Below are positions 37,697-46,924 of a stretch of 64,000 nt of DNA, piece by piece. Source of the DNA: Sphingomonas baiyangensis. Lineage in GTDB: Bacteria > Pseudomonadota > Alphaproteobacteria > Sphingomonadales > Sphingomonadaceae. The stretch is from positions 576,388-640,387 of the forward strand of contig NZ_SWKR01000001.1 in assembly GCF_005144715.1 (NCBI RefSeq), written 5' to 3'. How positions within the stretch are numbered: position 1 is the stretch's first letter; each line of letters opens with the position of its first letter. The notes beneath the pieces were generated by a model that was given only the letters and a program-made list of their open reading frames with translations, ran no database searches and had not been told where the DNA came from. Both the position numbers and the translations under genes were made by a program.

Positions 37697-39415
37697 TCAG
37701 GAAAGCTGGCCGCGGATCATCGCGAGATGATCGGCGATGGGACCGAGCGCGAGGCTCGGCAGGAACGTGAGGCCGCCCAGCACCAGCACGATGCCGACGA
37801 GCAGGCCGACCCAGAGACCGCCGGTCGTGGGGAACGAGCCGGCGCCCGCCGGGGTGTGCCGCTTGGCGGCGAGGCTGCCGGCGATCGCCAGCATCGGCAC
37901 GATGACGAAGAACCGCCCGATCCACATCGCGACGCCGAGCAGGCCGTTGTACCAGGGCGTTCCCGCGCTGAGGCCGGCAAAGGCCGAGCCGTTGTTGCCG
38001 ACCGCGGATGCGAACCCGTACAGCATTTCGCTGAAGCCGTGCGGCCCCTTGTTGAGCGGCCCGGCAAGCCCCGCCCCGGTCACCGCCGACAGCGCGGTGC
38101 CGCCGAGGATGACGAGCGGCAGCACCGCGATCGCCAGCACCGCAAGCTTCACCTCGCGCGCCTCGATCTTCTTGCCGACATATTCGGGCGTGCGCCCAAC
38201 CATCAGCCCGGCGACGAACACCGCGAGGATGGCGAACAGCAGGAAGCCGTAGATGCCCGCACCGACGCCGCCGATCACGACCTCGCCCAGCTGGATGTTG
38301 AGCAGCGGGATCATGCCGCCGAGCGGCGTGAAGCTGTCGTGCATGGCATTCACCGCGCCGCACGAGGCGGCGGTCGTGACGACCGAGAACAGCGCGGAGG
38401 CGGCGATTCCGAAGCGGACCTCCTTGCCCTCCATGTTGCCGCCGGCCACGCCGAGCTGCGCCAGCACGGGGTTGCCCGCCGCTTCCTGCCAATAGGTCAC
38501 GCCGACGCCGGCGACGAACAGCAGCATCATCGCCGCCAGGATCGCCCAGCCCTGCCGCGTGTCGTCCACCGCCTTGCCGAAGGTGTAGGTAAGCCCCACG
38601 CCGATCGAGAAGATCGACAGCATCTGGACGAAGTTGGTGAGCGCATCCGGATTCTCGAACGGATGCGCCGAGTTGGCGTTGAAGAAGCCGCCACCATTGG
38701 TGCCGAGCATCTTGATCGCTTCCTGGCTGGCGACGGGACCGAGACCGAGTGTCTGGCGCGCGCCCTCGAGCGTCGTCAGGTCGACCGAGCCGGCGAGCGT
38801 CTGCGGCACGCCGCTGGCGATCAGGAACAAGGCGTAGACCACGCAGACCGGCAGCAGCAGATAGAGCGTGACACGCGTCACATCGGCCCAGAAATTGCCG
38901 ATGCCGATCGCGCCGCCCGCGGGCGCCTGGCGACGGGCGAACCCGCGAAACAGCGCAAAGGCGAGCGCGATGCCCGTCGCCGCCGACAGGAAGTTCTGGA
39001 TCGTCAGTGCCAGCATCTGGCTGAGGTTCGACATCGCCGCCTCGCCCGAATACCATTGCCAGTTGGTGTTGGTGGTAAAGCTGATCGCCGTATTGAACGC
39101 GCCGTCGGCGCCGATCCCGGCATGGCCCAGCGGATTGAGCGGCAGCAGGCCCTGCAATCGCAGCAACGCATAGGTGAGCAGCAGCAGCGCCAGGTTGAAC
39201 AGCAGCATGTGCACGGCGTAGCGCCGCCAGCCCTGTTCCTGCGCCGGGTCGATGCCCGAAAGACGGTAGAAGCCGCGCTCGACGGGGCCGAGCACGACAT
39301 GGAGCGGCGTGCGGCGCCCTTCGTAGAGCGCGAACAACCACAGGCCGATCGGCTTGGCGATCAGCAGCAGCACCGCGACGAAGGCGAGGATCAGTCCCCA
39401 GCCCTGGATGGTCAT
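37697..39415 (-). CDS. kdpA: K+-transporting ATPase subunit A
   Basis: The 572-residue K+ channel-like subunit with about ten membrane helices. Selectivity-filter-type segments are visible: [16 protein letters not shown] near 110, [22 protein letters not shown] near 230, [18 protein letters not shown] near 350 and [13 protein letters not shown] near 475. The ribosome site AGGGGG overlaps the end of kdpF, so translation of the two is coupled. Confidence 0.96.
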   Translation of the reverse strand: MTIQGWGLILAFVAVLLLIAKPIGLWLFALYEGRRTPLHVVLGPVERGFYRLSGIDPAQEQGWRRYAVHMLLFNLALLLLTYALLRLQGLLPLNPLGHAGIGADGAFNTAISFTTNTNWQWYSGEAAMSNLSQMLALTIQNFLSAATGIALAFALFRGFARRQAPAGGAIGIGNFWADVTRVTLYLLLPVCVVYALFLIASGVPQTLAGSVDLTTLEGARQTLGLGPVASQEAIKMLGTNGGGFFNANSAHPFENPDALTNFVQMLSIFSIGVGLTYTFGKAVDDTRQGWAILAAMMLLFVAGVGVTYWQEAAGNPVLAQLGVAGGNMEGKEVRFGIAASALFSVVTTAASCGAVNAMHDSFTPLGGMIPLLNIQLGEVVIGGVGAGIYGFLLFAILAVFVAGLMVGRTPEYVGKKIEAREVKLAVLAIAVLPLVILGGTALSAVTGAGLAGPLNKGPHGFSEMLYGFASAVGNNGSAFAGLSAGTPWYNGLLGVAMWIGRFFVIVPMLAIAGSLAAKRHTPAGAGSFPTTGGLWVGLLVGIVLVLGGLTFLPSLALGPIADHLAMIRGQLS

Positions 39416-39428
39416 GGTTTCGCCCCCT

Positions 39429-39518
39429 TCAGAAGCGTTCGGGGCGGAGCAGTACCGCCACCAGATAGGCCAGCAGGCCGAGCGCCGCGATTGCGGCCAG
39501 CCACAGGTCGATGGTCAT
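39429..39518 (-). CDS. kdpF: K+-transporting ATPase subunit F
   Basis: A 29-residue single-helix peptide starting [20 protein letters not shown] and ending VLLRPERF, the typical KdpF tail (L-x-R-P-E-R-F). It stabilises KdpFABC in the membrane. GAGGGG precedes the ATG at about 7 bases; the stop is 13 bases before kdpA. Confidence 0.92.
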   Translation of the reverse strand: MTIDLWLAAIAALGLLAYLVAVLLRPERF

Positions 39519-39528
39519 CGCCGGCCCC

Positions 39529-39612
39529 TCACGCCCGGTCGCACAGGCGGACATAGGCGAAGCTAAGCGCCGCCAGCCCCGCGATGATCGACAGCCAGAT
39601 GATGTCCTGCAT
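39529..39612 (-). CDS. 27-residue membrane micro-peptide preceding kdpF
   Basis: ATG 39612 to TGA 39529, product begins MQDIIWLSIIAGLAALSFAY and ends VRLCDRA: one hydrophobic helix with a basic tail. A run of five G lies 7 bases before the ATG, and the reading frame fits between the porin stop (39627) and the kdpF start (39518). It resembles KdpF in size but lacks the R-P-E-R-F ending. Similar small ORFs are, to my recollection, found ahead of kdpF in other bacteria; a structural role in the Kdp complex is a guess. Confidence 0.65.
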   Translation of the reverse strand: MQDIIWLSIIAGLAALSFAYVRLCDRA

Positions 39613-39626
39613 GCTATGTCCCCCGG

Positions 39627-40481
39627 TCAGAAGGCGGCGGTGAGCGAGACGAGCGCGGTGCCGCCGGCGATGTTGCCGGTGCCGTCCTGCCCCTTGCTGA
39701 AGCTCGGCCGCAGATAGGCGGCGTCACCGTTCGAGATGTCGGTCGCGACATAGGCGACGCCGAGCGTCAGGTTGCGCCACGTCGCGTCCGCGCCCAGCGA
39801 CCAGTCCCAGTAGCGACCCGTCGGTGCGACGCTGGTGGCGTTGGGACCAAGCCCCGGATTGCCCCAGCTGTGCCCGATATGCGCCTTGGCCGTCAGCGGC
39901 GTGCCCGGAACCGCGACCGCCGCGTCGCCCCAGAGATAGGTGTTGTCGTTCTTCGCGCCGGGATCGTTGTAGACGCCGGCCGCGGCATCGGCGCCGGTGA
40001 AGTACCAGCGGCCCAGCGCTTCCTGCTTCGGCGCATAGGCGACGCCCGCCGTCAGCGTCGCCGGGCCGGACGTGCCGGTCAGCCTGGCATAGGGCTCGAT
40101 GAAGTCGGTCTTGTCGGCGCCGCCGGGGTACATGTACCATGTGGCGCCCACGTCGAGCGCGGCATTGTCGGCCAGTTGCGCCTTGTACCCCGCGATCAGG
40201 TCGAGCTCGACATTGCCGCCGCCGAAGGTGCCCCAGCCGGCAAGGCTCGATGCCCAGATCCCGGCATAGACGCCGCTTTCGTGCGCGGCAGTGATACCGC
40301 CCTGCACCGCGATTTCCCGGTCGCTCTGCGACACGCCGCGAAAACGGTAGTCCGACGTGACCGTCGCCGAACCCGAAACGGTGACGGGCGGTGGCGGCGC
40401 TGCCGGATCCGCGACCGTTTGCGCCTGAGCCGAAGCCGATGCCGCAAGCACGAAGCCGGCGATGAGACCAAGAATACGCAC
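39627..40481 (-). CDS. TorF-family putative porin
   Basis: A 284-residue outer-membrane barrel: signal peptide ILGLIAGFVLAASASAQAQ, then the family opening VSGSATVTSDYRFRGVSQSD, strands such as GGNVELDLIAGYKAQLADNA and a Phe at the C-terminus (VSLTAAF). I start at GTG 40481 with GGAG 8 bases upstream; TTG 40484 or ATG 40520 are alternatives, the last giving a poor signal peptide. Its stop is 14 bases from the micro-peptide that precedes kdpF, so it is probably the first gene of the kdp operon and may let K+ or another solute cross the outer membrane. Confidence 0.82.
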   Translation of the reverse strand: MRILGLIAGFVLAASASAQAQTVADPAAPPPPVTVSGSATVTSDYRFRGVSQSDREIAVQGGITAAHESGVYAGIWASSLAGWGTFGGGNVELDLIAGYKAQLADNAALDVGATWYMYPGGADKTDFIEPYARLTGTSGPATLTAGVAYAPKQEALGRWYFTGADAAAGVYNDPGAKNDNTYLWGDAAVAVPGTPLTAKAHIGHSWGNPGLGPNATSVAPTGRYWDWSLGADATWRNLTLGVAYVATDISNGDAAYLRPSFSKGQDGTGNIAGGTALVSLTAAF

Positions 40482-40571
40482 CAACGAATCTCCCCACGAG
40501 AACCGATCGCCGGCTCGCAATTGGCGGGCGACGCTCGGTTCGACAGGGCGATCAGATAGTCCGCAGCAGCG

Positions 40572-40625
40572 TATGTTTTCGCGAGCGATTGCGCGGGCAG
40601 GGCATATGTTTTGCGTATAGTCGGC
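40572..40625. promoter_or_regulatory. Direct repeat in the kdp operon leader
   Basis: tatgttttcgcg (40572-40583) and tatgttttgcg (40615-40625) are near-identical and start 43 bases apart, about four helical turns, in the 163-base gap between the M14 gene and the porin. On the coding strand they read as aaaacata boxes, AT-rich in a GC-rich region. They could bind KdpE or another activator; no canonical KdpE site is claimed. Confidence 0.35.
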
Positions 40626-40644
40626 GGCTCGGCGACCGCCTTGC

Positions 40645-42426
40645 TCAGGGTTCGCGCAGGACCGGATACAGCAGGTGCCGCGACTGAAGCTCGGGCAGGC
40701 GTGCGGCGAACCACGCCAGACGTGCGTCGCCGTCGGCGGCGAATGCCGGGTCGGATGACAGCTTTGCCTCGAACGCCTCGCGCACGTCGGGATCGGTCGC
40801 CAGCAGCGCGTCCGCCAGCGGCGCGAGCACGAACGCCTCGCTGCCGGGCGGCGGCATCAGCATTTCGGGATAGAAGCCCCAGGCCAAAAACGAATCTTGG
40901 CTCTCGGGCTCGAGCAACGCGGCGGCGAGCAGCCCGAGCGGCTGGTCGAACGCCACACGAACGCTGCCCGCCGGCAGCGTCGCCGGCAGGCGCGCATGCG
41001 CGAAGCGCGATCGCAGCGGCACCCGCCCTTCATAGGGCGCTGCCAGTTCCGGCCCGACGAGCCGTACATGGTCGAGATCCACCGTTCGGGGCTCGTCGAT
41101 CAACGTCATCTGGATACCGTGCCGGCGGAGGCGGTCGATCGTCTCCTGCTGCTCGGGCGGAATCCACCATGCCCTGGCGATCGCGATCCGCTCGACCGGC
41201 ACCTGCCCAATGATCGGCATGCGCCACGTCGCCGGCCTGCCCGTCCAGCGCTGCTCGGCGCGCGCTGTCGCGGGCGAGCGCACCGGGTCGAACGCGATTC
41301 CCTTGAAGTCCTTGACCCAGCCGATCGGCTCGCGCGCCGGTCGCCACCGCGTCAGCAGCGTTTCGGGGCGGCTCGCGCGATCGGCGGCCTTTGCCTCGGC
41401 GATCCTCCCAGCTTCCGCGCCCGCCAGCTTCAACGCCGCCTCGAGCAGCACGTACGTGCCGAGCACGCGCTGGCGATAGGGCTTGAGCATATGATTTTCG
41501 ACCAGCACCGTCGGCACGCCGATGAAGTCGCCATAACCGGTCGAATAACGCGGCCCCTCGGGCGCCTGCCGGATGCCGGCACTCGGATGGCGTGTGTCGA
41601 TCGGGCTGGGATAGATCGTCGGGGCGTGGCCCGCCGCTTCGAGCGCGGTCGTCACCGCCGGGCCGAAGCGCTGCATCAGCCAGTCGGCGGTCTGGCGGTG
41701 ATAGGCATAGCGACCCCACCCTGCATAGGTGAAGGTGATGTCGTAACCCATGTCGAACCCGCCGCTCACATGGCAGTCGATGTAGAGAATGGGGTCGAGC
41801 CGCCGCAGCAGTGCGACCACCGCTTGCGTCTCGGGCGCGTCGAGCTTGGCATAGTCGCGGTTGAGGTTGAGCCCACGCGCATTGCCGACGGTGCCCTTGT
41901 TCGCGGGACCGCGAACATGCGGGAAGTTCCACACACTTGCGCGCTCGTGCCCGTCGACATTCAGGATCGGCACGAACACCAGATCGACCTTGTCGAGCAG
42001 CCCCGCCTTGCCCCCGAATGCGATGTCGCGCAGCAGCATCAGCCCGGCATCCTTGCCGTCGATCTCGCCCGCATGGATGCCCGCCTGCACGAGCACGACA
42101 GGCTTGGGTGCGCCGCCGCTGCTTGCCCGCACGGCGATTAGATCGCGCCCCTGCCCGCTTTTGCCGAAGGTCTCGATCGAAATGCGGGGCGAAGCCGCCG
42201 CCAGCCGTTCGAGCCAGCCGCGCGTTTCGGCATGATCGGGCGTCGTCGCGAAATCCGCGCGCTCGGCCGGCGTGATCCAGCGATCGTTCGCCCTGGCGAT
42301 CAGCCGCCCGCTCGCGCCCGACCATGGCGGCACCGGCGGCAGGAGCTCGGGCGGCGTCGGCATCTGCTGCGCGACAGCCGGCATAGCGGCGACAAGGCCG
42401 AGCGCCGCGACCAGGAGTTTGAACAT
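40645..42426 (-). CDS. M14-family zinc carboxypeptidase-like protein, exported
   Basis: A 593-residue protein with signal peptide (LLVAALGLVAAMPAVAQ). M14 metal ligands are His118 and Glu121 in AGIHAGEIDGKD and His219 in YIDCHVSGGFD; Glu310 in TVLVENHMLKPY is a candidate catalytic Glu. NVDGHERASVWN and GLNLNRDYAKLDAPE are family segments. The C-terminal 200 residues are an extra region of unknown role. It starts 12 bases after the TonB receptor gene, so the two are probably made together and may process a peptide-containing ligand. Confidence 0.85.
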   Translation of the reverse strand: MFKLLVAALGLVAAMPAVAQQMPTPPELLPPVPPWSGASGRLIARANDRWITPAERADFATTPDHAETRGWLERLAAASPRISIETFGKSGQGRDLIAVRASSGGAPKPVVLVQAGIHAGEIDGKDAGLMLLRDIAFGGKAGLLDKVDLVFVPILNVDGHERASVWNFPHVRGPANKGTVGNARGLNLNRDYAKLDAPETQAVVALLRRLDPILYIDCHVSGGFDMGYDITFTYAGWGRYAYHRQTADWLMQRFGPAVTTALEAAGHAPTIYPSPIDTRHPSAGIRQAPEGPRYSTGYGDFIGVPTVLVENHMLKPYRQRVLGTYVLLEAALKLAGAEAGRIAEAKAADRASRPETLLTRWRPAREPIGWVKDFKGIAFDPVRSPATARAEQRWTGRPATWRMPIIGQVPVERIAIARAWWIPPEQQETIDRLRRHGIQMTLIDEPRTVDLDHVRLVGPELAAPYEGRVPLRSRFAHARLPATLPAGSVRVAFDQPLGLLAAALLEPESQDSFLAWGFYPEMLMPPPGSEAFVLAPLADALLATDPDVREAFEAKLSSDPAFAADGDARLAWFAARLPELQSRHLLYPVLREP

Positions 42427-42438
42427 CGGACCTCGTTC

Positions 42439-44601
42439 TCAGAAGCTGGCGCGAACGCCGAACGTTGCGGTGCGGGGAGCGCCCGGCTGCACCCATAGCG
42501 GGTGATAGCTGTTGGCGTACCAATGCGCGTCGAACAGATTCTGGATCGACCCGAACAGCGTCAGGCCGTCGACCATCTCGACATCGCCGAACACGCGCGC
42601 CAGCGTGTGCGACGGCAGCGTGAAGGCGGTGCCCGTCTCACCCGATCGATCGCCGAAATATTGCACGCCCGCACCCAGTTGCGCGCGGCGCCCGGCAACC
42701 ACCAGCCGCTTCGTCGCCTGCACGTTCAGATTGTGATCGGGAATGTTGATGAGGCGATCGCCGGGGCGGATCTGGAAATTGAAATTGGGCTCAAGGAGCG
42801 TCGAACGTGCCTCGGCGTCGAGATAGGCGTAGCTGAGCAGCAGATCGAGATCGCCGGGCAGCCTTGCCGTCAGGTCGAGCTCGACGCCCCGGCTGCGCGC
42901 CTTGCCGATCGCGACCGAAAAGCCGGGATTGCCCGTGTCGCTGGCAAGGACATTGTCCTTTTCGAGCTGGAACACCGCCAGCGTGGCGTTCACTCGCCCG
43001 CCGAGCGCGGTTAGCTTCGCCCCCGCCTCGATCGACCGGCTCGTTTCGGGATCGAAGATCGCGCCGGTCACGTCGGTTCCCACATTGGCGCGGAAGCCTT
43101 CGCCATAGGCGGCATAGAGCATGAGCGGTGACGACAGGCGATAGACGATGCCGGCCTGCGGACTGAAGCGGCTTCGCTCGCTGACGCTGTCGATGCCCGT
43201 CAGCCGGTTGAGCGTGCGCAACGTCACCGCGTCGTAGCGGCCGCCGATGCGGAGCTGGAGCCGGTCGGTCAGGTCGATCTGGTCCTGAACGAACAGCCCC
43301 GTCGATCGCTGCTCGTCGAGCCGGTCGTTCTGCGGACCCGGCGTCGGCAGCGGGAAGCGACCGTAGACGGGATCGAGAATGTCGAGGACATAGCCCGCGC
43401 GATTGGCAAGCGTCGGGCTCACGACCGGCGGGCGGAAACGGCCGAACTGCTGATCGTTGCTGAAGCTGTCGTGATCTGCCCCGATCAACACGCGATGGCG
43501 AATCCCGAACGTGTCGAACGCGCCCGACAATTCGGCGCGCACGACCAGCTGGCGCGAATCGTACACGCGCGACCGGCGCTGGCGCGACAGCGAGCGTCCG
43601 TCGACGTAGAGTTCCTGCCGCGATCGAACGAGTTCGGCATCGGAGGAGAAGCCGGTCAGCAGCGTATCGCGCAGCGACGCGCCTGCCAGCAGGCTCCAGC
43701 CGGCATCGAAATCATGCTGCACGCGCAGTTGATGCCCCGTCGCGCGCGCGATGTGGTCGCCGTCGCCCGGCTCGCCCAGATAGCGGTCGCGCGGCACGGT
43801 ATCGAAATCGCCGTCGAGCACGACGATGCCGCGATCGAACGGCGTCTCCACCCGCGTCCATTCGAAATCGTAGGTCAGCCGCGTGTCGGGCCCGATCGCG
43901 AGCCCGATCGACGGGAGGAAGCCCCAGCGCTTCAGGTCCACGGTATCGCGAAACGTACCGCCATCCTCCGAATAGCCGATCAGCCGGGCGCTGAGGCTGC
44001 CCGACACCGCCAGGTTGAGATCGGCTTCGGTACGCAGCCGATCGAAACTCCCATATTGCAGCGCCGCGGTGCCGAAGCTGCGGCCGATCTCCGCCTGCTT
44101 GGTGACAAGGTTGATCGTGCCGCCCGGCTCGCCGCGCCCCAGCACTGCTGCCGCCGGCCCCTTGAGCACCTCGATCCGCTCGATTCCCGCCACGTCGCGC
44201 GGGCCGCCGAAGCCGCGACCGCCATTGAAGCCGTTGACGAGATAGCCCGTCGGTATGTTCTCGTCGCCGGTGAAGCCGCGCACCGCGAAACTGTCGAACA
44301 ATCCGCCGAGCGAATTCTGGCGCGAGACCGACGCATTGAGGTCGAGCGCGTCGGTGAGCCGGAGCAAGTTGTTCGCTTCGAGCGCGTCGCTGTCAATCGT
44401 CGCGATTGCCTGAGGGATTTCGGCAATGGCGAAGTCGCCGCGATAGGGCTGGCGGACCCCGGTGACGCGAATGTCCTGCGCCTGCTCCTCGTCGACGGCG
44501 GCAACCGGGTTTGCGGTCTGCCCAAGCGCCGGAACGGGCAGCAGCGCGATCACGATCACGGCATGCCGCACCATCCTGCGCTGTCGACGGTCAGCTCTCA
44601 C
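42439..44601 (-). CDS. TonB-dependent siderophore-type receptor
   Basis: A 720-residue outer-membrane receptor. Signal peptide VIVIALLPVPALGQ, TonB-box region QDIRVTGVRQPYRGD, plug with IPQAIATIDSDALEAN, FAVRGFTGDENIPTGYLVNG, RIEVLKGPAAAVLGRGEPGG (in part; the siderophore-receptor hallmark L-x-G-x-x-A-x-x-x-G) and TINLVTKQ; barrel end QPGAPRTATFGVRASF. GTG 44601 is chosen because GGAAGAG lies close upstream; ATG 44574 is possible. Siderophore class unknown. Paired with the M14 gene and divergent from an ABC transporter operon. Confidence 0.9.
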   Translation of the reverse strand: MRADRRQRRMVRHAVIVIALLPVPALGQTANPVAAVDEEQAQDIRVTGVRQPYRGDFAIAEIPQAIATIDSDALEANNLLRLTDALDLNASVSRQNSLGGLFDSFAVRGFTGDENIPTGYLVNGFNGGRGFGGPRDVAGIERIEVLKGPAAAVLGRGEPGGTINLVTKQAEIGRSFGTAALQYGSFDRLRTEADLNLAVSGSLSARLIGYSEDGGTFRDTVDLKRWGFLPSIGLAIGPDTRLTYDFEWTRVETPFDRGIVVLDGDFDTVPRDRYLGEPGDGDHIARATGHQLRVQHDFDAGWSLLAGASLRDTLLTGFSSDAELVRSRQELYVDGRSLSRQRRSRVYDSRQLVVRAELSGAFDTFGIRHRVLIGADHDSFSNDQQFGRFRPPVVSPTLANRAGYVLDILDPVYGRFPLPTPGPQNDRLDEQRSTGLFVQDQIDLTDRLQLRIGGRYDAVTLRTLNRLTGIDSVSERSRFSPQAGIVYRLSSPLMLYAAYGEGFRANVGTDVTGAIFDPETSRSIEAGAKLTALGGRVNATLAVFQLEKDNVLASDTGNPGFSVAIGKARSRGVELDLTARLPGDLDLLLSYAYLDAEARSTLLEPNFNFQIRPGDRLINIPDHNLNVQATKRLVVAGRRAQLGAGVQYFGDRSGETGTAFTLPSHTLARVFGDVEMVDGLTLFGSIQNLFDAHWYANSYHPLWVQPGAPRTATFGVRASF

Positions 44602-44693
44602 TGTCTCTTCCTTGATCCGATGAATGGCCGGAGCGGTGCTTCACTCGACGGCCGGACGATCGCCCTGTGACGATATGTCGTTGCGAGGTCAAT

Positions 44694-44711
44694 GGTATGT
44701 TGTCTCATATC
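44694..44711. promoter_or_regulatory. Possible operator between TonB receptor and ABC operon
   Basis: ggtatg and catatc form an inverted repeat (5 of 6 positions) with a 6-base spacer, within the 155-base divergent gap. The gap is AT-richer than its neighbours. A metal regulator such as Fur or Zur would be logical for a siderophore-type receptor, but the sequence is not a clear match to either. Confidence 0.25.
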
Positions 44712-44756
44712 AAACTTGATGCCAAAGGGTGTCGCGAACGACTTGCAGGGAACGAC

Positions 44757-45491
44757 ATGACCGAAGCCCCCCCCATCCATATCGACGCGTTGACGCTCGC
44801 CTACGGCACGCATCGCGTGCTCGACGGCCTGACGCTATCGGTGCCGGCGGGCAGCATCACCGCGCTGCTCGGCGGCAACGGCGCGGGCAAGTCGACGACG
44901 CTCGCGGCGCTCCTGGGCTTCGCGAAGGCGCAGTCGGGAACGATCGCGGTCTGCGGCGTCGATCCGGGCAGACAGCCCGATCTCGCGCGCAAGCGGATCG
45001 CCTATCTGCCCGAGAACGTCGCGCTGTACGAACATCTGACGGCGGTCGAGAACGCCGATTATCTGCTGGCGCTTTCGGGCGAGCGCCAATCGAAGGCGGC
45101 GATCACCGATGCGCTCGCCGCCGCCGGCCTTCAGGATCGCGCATGGGACCAGCGGCTCGGCGGCTTTTCGAAGGGCATGCGGCAGAAGGTCGCGATCGCG
45201 GTCGCCTTGTTGCGACAAGTGCCGGTGCTGCTGCTCGATGAACCGACCTCGGGCCTCGATCCGCGCGCGACGGCCGACTTCAACGCGCTTGTCTCGGCAG
45301 TGCGCGACCGGGGGACGGCGGTGCTGATGGTCACGCACGACCTGCTTTCCGCCGCCGACGTCGCCGACAGCATCGCCTTCCTCGAAGGCGGCCGCGTGGC
45401 CGAGGCAGTGCCGGCAAGCGGCCCCGACCGCTTCGACATTCGCGCGCTGCACGCCCGTTTCCAGGTCGGCGCCGATCGGCTGGCGGCGTGA
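44757..45491 (+). CDS. ABC transporter ATP-binding protein
   Basis: A 244-residue ABC-2-type ATPase: Walker A LLGGNGAGKSTTLAALLGF near residue 38, signature variant FSKGMRQKVAIAVALL near 136, Walker B VLLLDEPTSGLDPRA near 158, H-loop MVTHDLLSAADVAD near 192. AGGGA precedes ATG 44757. An eight-C run occupies codons 4-7. Its stop overlaps the first permease by 4 bases. ABC-2 ATPases with this signature often serve exporters, so direction of transport is open. Confidence 0.9.
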   Translation: MTEAPPIHIDALTLAYGTHRVLDGLTLSVPAGSITALLGGNGAGKSTTLAALLGFAKAQSGTIAVCGVDPGRQPDLARKRIAYLPENVALYEHLTAVENADYLLALSGERQSKAAITDALAAAGLQDRAWDQRLGGFSKGMRQKVAIAVALLRQVPVLLLDEPTSGLDPRATADFNALVSAVRDRGTAVLMVTHDLLSAADVADSIAFLEGGRVAEAVPASGPDRFDIRALHARFQVGADRLAA

Positions 45492-46924
45492 GCGTCGTCC
45501 GCCTGATCGCGCGCGACGAACTGCGGCTGATGGCGCGCAACCGCGTCGCCGTCATCGCCTTCGTCCTGCTGGTTCTGCTGACGCTCGCCGCGGTCCTGAG
45601 CAGCTGGGCGCACCAGCGCGGTATCGCCGAACTCCGCTCGCGGCATGCGGCGGCGGCGGAGCAGGCGTTCGATGCACAGCCCAATCGCCATCCGCACCGC
45701 GTCGTGCATTACGGCACCTTCATCTTCCGCCCGCTCAGCCCGCTTGCCGCGTTCGACCCCGGCGTCGATGCGTTCACCGGCAACAGCATGTTCCTCGAGG
45801 GGCATCGTCAGAACACCGCGAATTTCGGCGATGTGCGGCAAAGCTCGCTGCTGATCCGCTTCGGCCAGCTGACGCCTGCTTTCGTGTTGCAGATCGTCGC
45901 GCCATTGCTGCTGATCTTCCTCGGCTACGGCGCGCTCGCCCGCGAGCGCGAGCGCGGGACGTTGCGGCTGTTGATGTTGCAGGGCGTGGGGCGCGGCGAA
46001 CTGGTGCGCGGCAAGGGAGCGGCGCTGGGCGTCGTCGCGCTGCTGGCGGGGCTGCCCGCGATGATCGGGTTCGCGCTGATCGCGGGACAACCGGGCGCGC
46101 AGATCGTGCCGATGCTGACGATCGCGGGCGGCTATCTGGCCTATCTGGCGCTCTGGGTCGTCGTCATCCTGCTCGTCTCGGCATTTGCCCGGCGGAGCCG
46201 CGACGCGCTGCTCGCGCTGGTGGCGATATGGGCAGTTACCGTCATCCTGTTGCCGCGCGTGGTGCCCGACATCGCCAACGCCGCCGTGCCGCTGCGCAAC
46301 CGGCTGCAGACCGACGTTGCGATCGCGCGCGATCTTCGCCGCATGGGCGACAGCCACAATCCCGACGATCCGCATTATGCCGCGTTCAAGCAATCGGTGC
46401 TCGATCGCTATGGCGTCACGCGGGTCGAGGACCTGCCGCTCAACTACAAGGGCGTGCTCGCCATGGAGGGCGAGCGACTGACTTCGTCGCTGTTCGATCG
46501 CTATGCCGGCGAAAGCTTCGCCGCGCAGGCGCGGCAGAACGCGCTGGTCGATGCCGCTGGCATCCTGAGCCCCGCCATCGCCTTGCGATCGCTGTCGATG
46601 GCGGCGGCGGGCACCGATTTCGCTGGCCATCGCCGCTTCCTCGATCAGGCCGAGGCCTATCGCTACGATCTTGTCCAACGCCTGAACCGGATGCAGGCGA
46701 CCGATGTCAGCTATGCCGATGATACCGCCACCGACGCGGGTGCCGACCAGCGAAAGCGCGTCGCGGCCGACAATTGGCAACGAATGCCCGACTTCCGCTT
46801 CGAACGCCCCGACGGCGCCGTACTGGCGCGTGCGGCGCTGCCCGGCCTTGCGATACTCGTCGCATGGCTGATGATCGCGACCGGCCTGCTCGCGCTCGCC
46901 ACGCGCCGTCTGGGAGTACGCTGA
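45488..46924 (+). CDS. ABC transporter permease, DUF3526 type (first)
   Basis: A 478-residue ABC-2-like permease. One membrane helix near residues 18-38, a long extracytoplasmic region, a helix cluster about 125-265 (FVLQIVAPLLLIFLGYGALA, GGYLAYLALWVVVILLVSAF), another large soluble region about 270-440 with DVSYADDTATDAG, and a last helix ending ATGLLALATRRLGVR. That layout fits DUF3526-containing permeases. It overlaps the ATPase gene and shares a base with the second permease. Confidence 0.82.
   Translation: MSVVRLIARDELRLMARNRVAVIAFVLLVLLTLAAVLSSWAHQRGIAELRSRHAAAAEQAFDAQPNRHPHRVVHYGTFIFRPLSPLAAFDPGVDAFTGNSMFLEGHRQNTANFGDVRQSSLLIRFGQLTPAFVLQIVAPLLLIFLGYGALARERERGTLRLLMLQGVGRGELVRGKGAALGVVALLAGLPAMIGFALIAGQPGAQIVPMLTIAGGYLAYLALWVVVILLVSAFARRSRDALLALVAIWAVTVILLPRVVPDIANAAVPLRNRLQTDVAIARDLRRMGDSHNPDDPHYAAFKQSVLDRYGVTRVEDLPLNYKGVLAMEGERLTSSLFDRYAGESFAAQARQNALVDAAGILSPAIALRSLSMAAAGTDFAGHRRFLDQAEAYRYDLVQRLNRMQATDVSYADDTATDAGADQRKRVAADNWQRMPDFRFERPDGAVLARAALPGLAILVAWLMIATGLLALATRRLGVR

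Noticed and set aside
40196..40714. Minus-strand frame reading through the porin leader with repeated K-T-Y-A peptides
   Set aside because: The repeat comes from the tatgtttt direct repeat in the leader; the frame lacks a start with a ribosome site and overlaps the porin gene.
44767..44774. Run of eight C at codons 4-7 of the ABC ATPase gene, possible phase variation
   Set aside because: The reading frame is intact and a single C-run in GC-rich DNA is weak evidence for switching.
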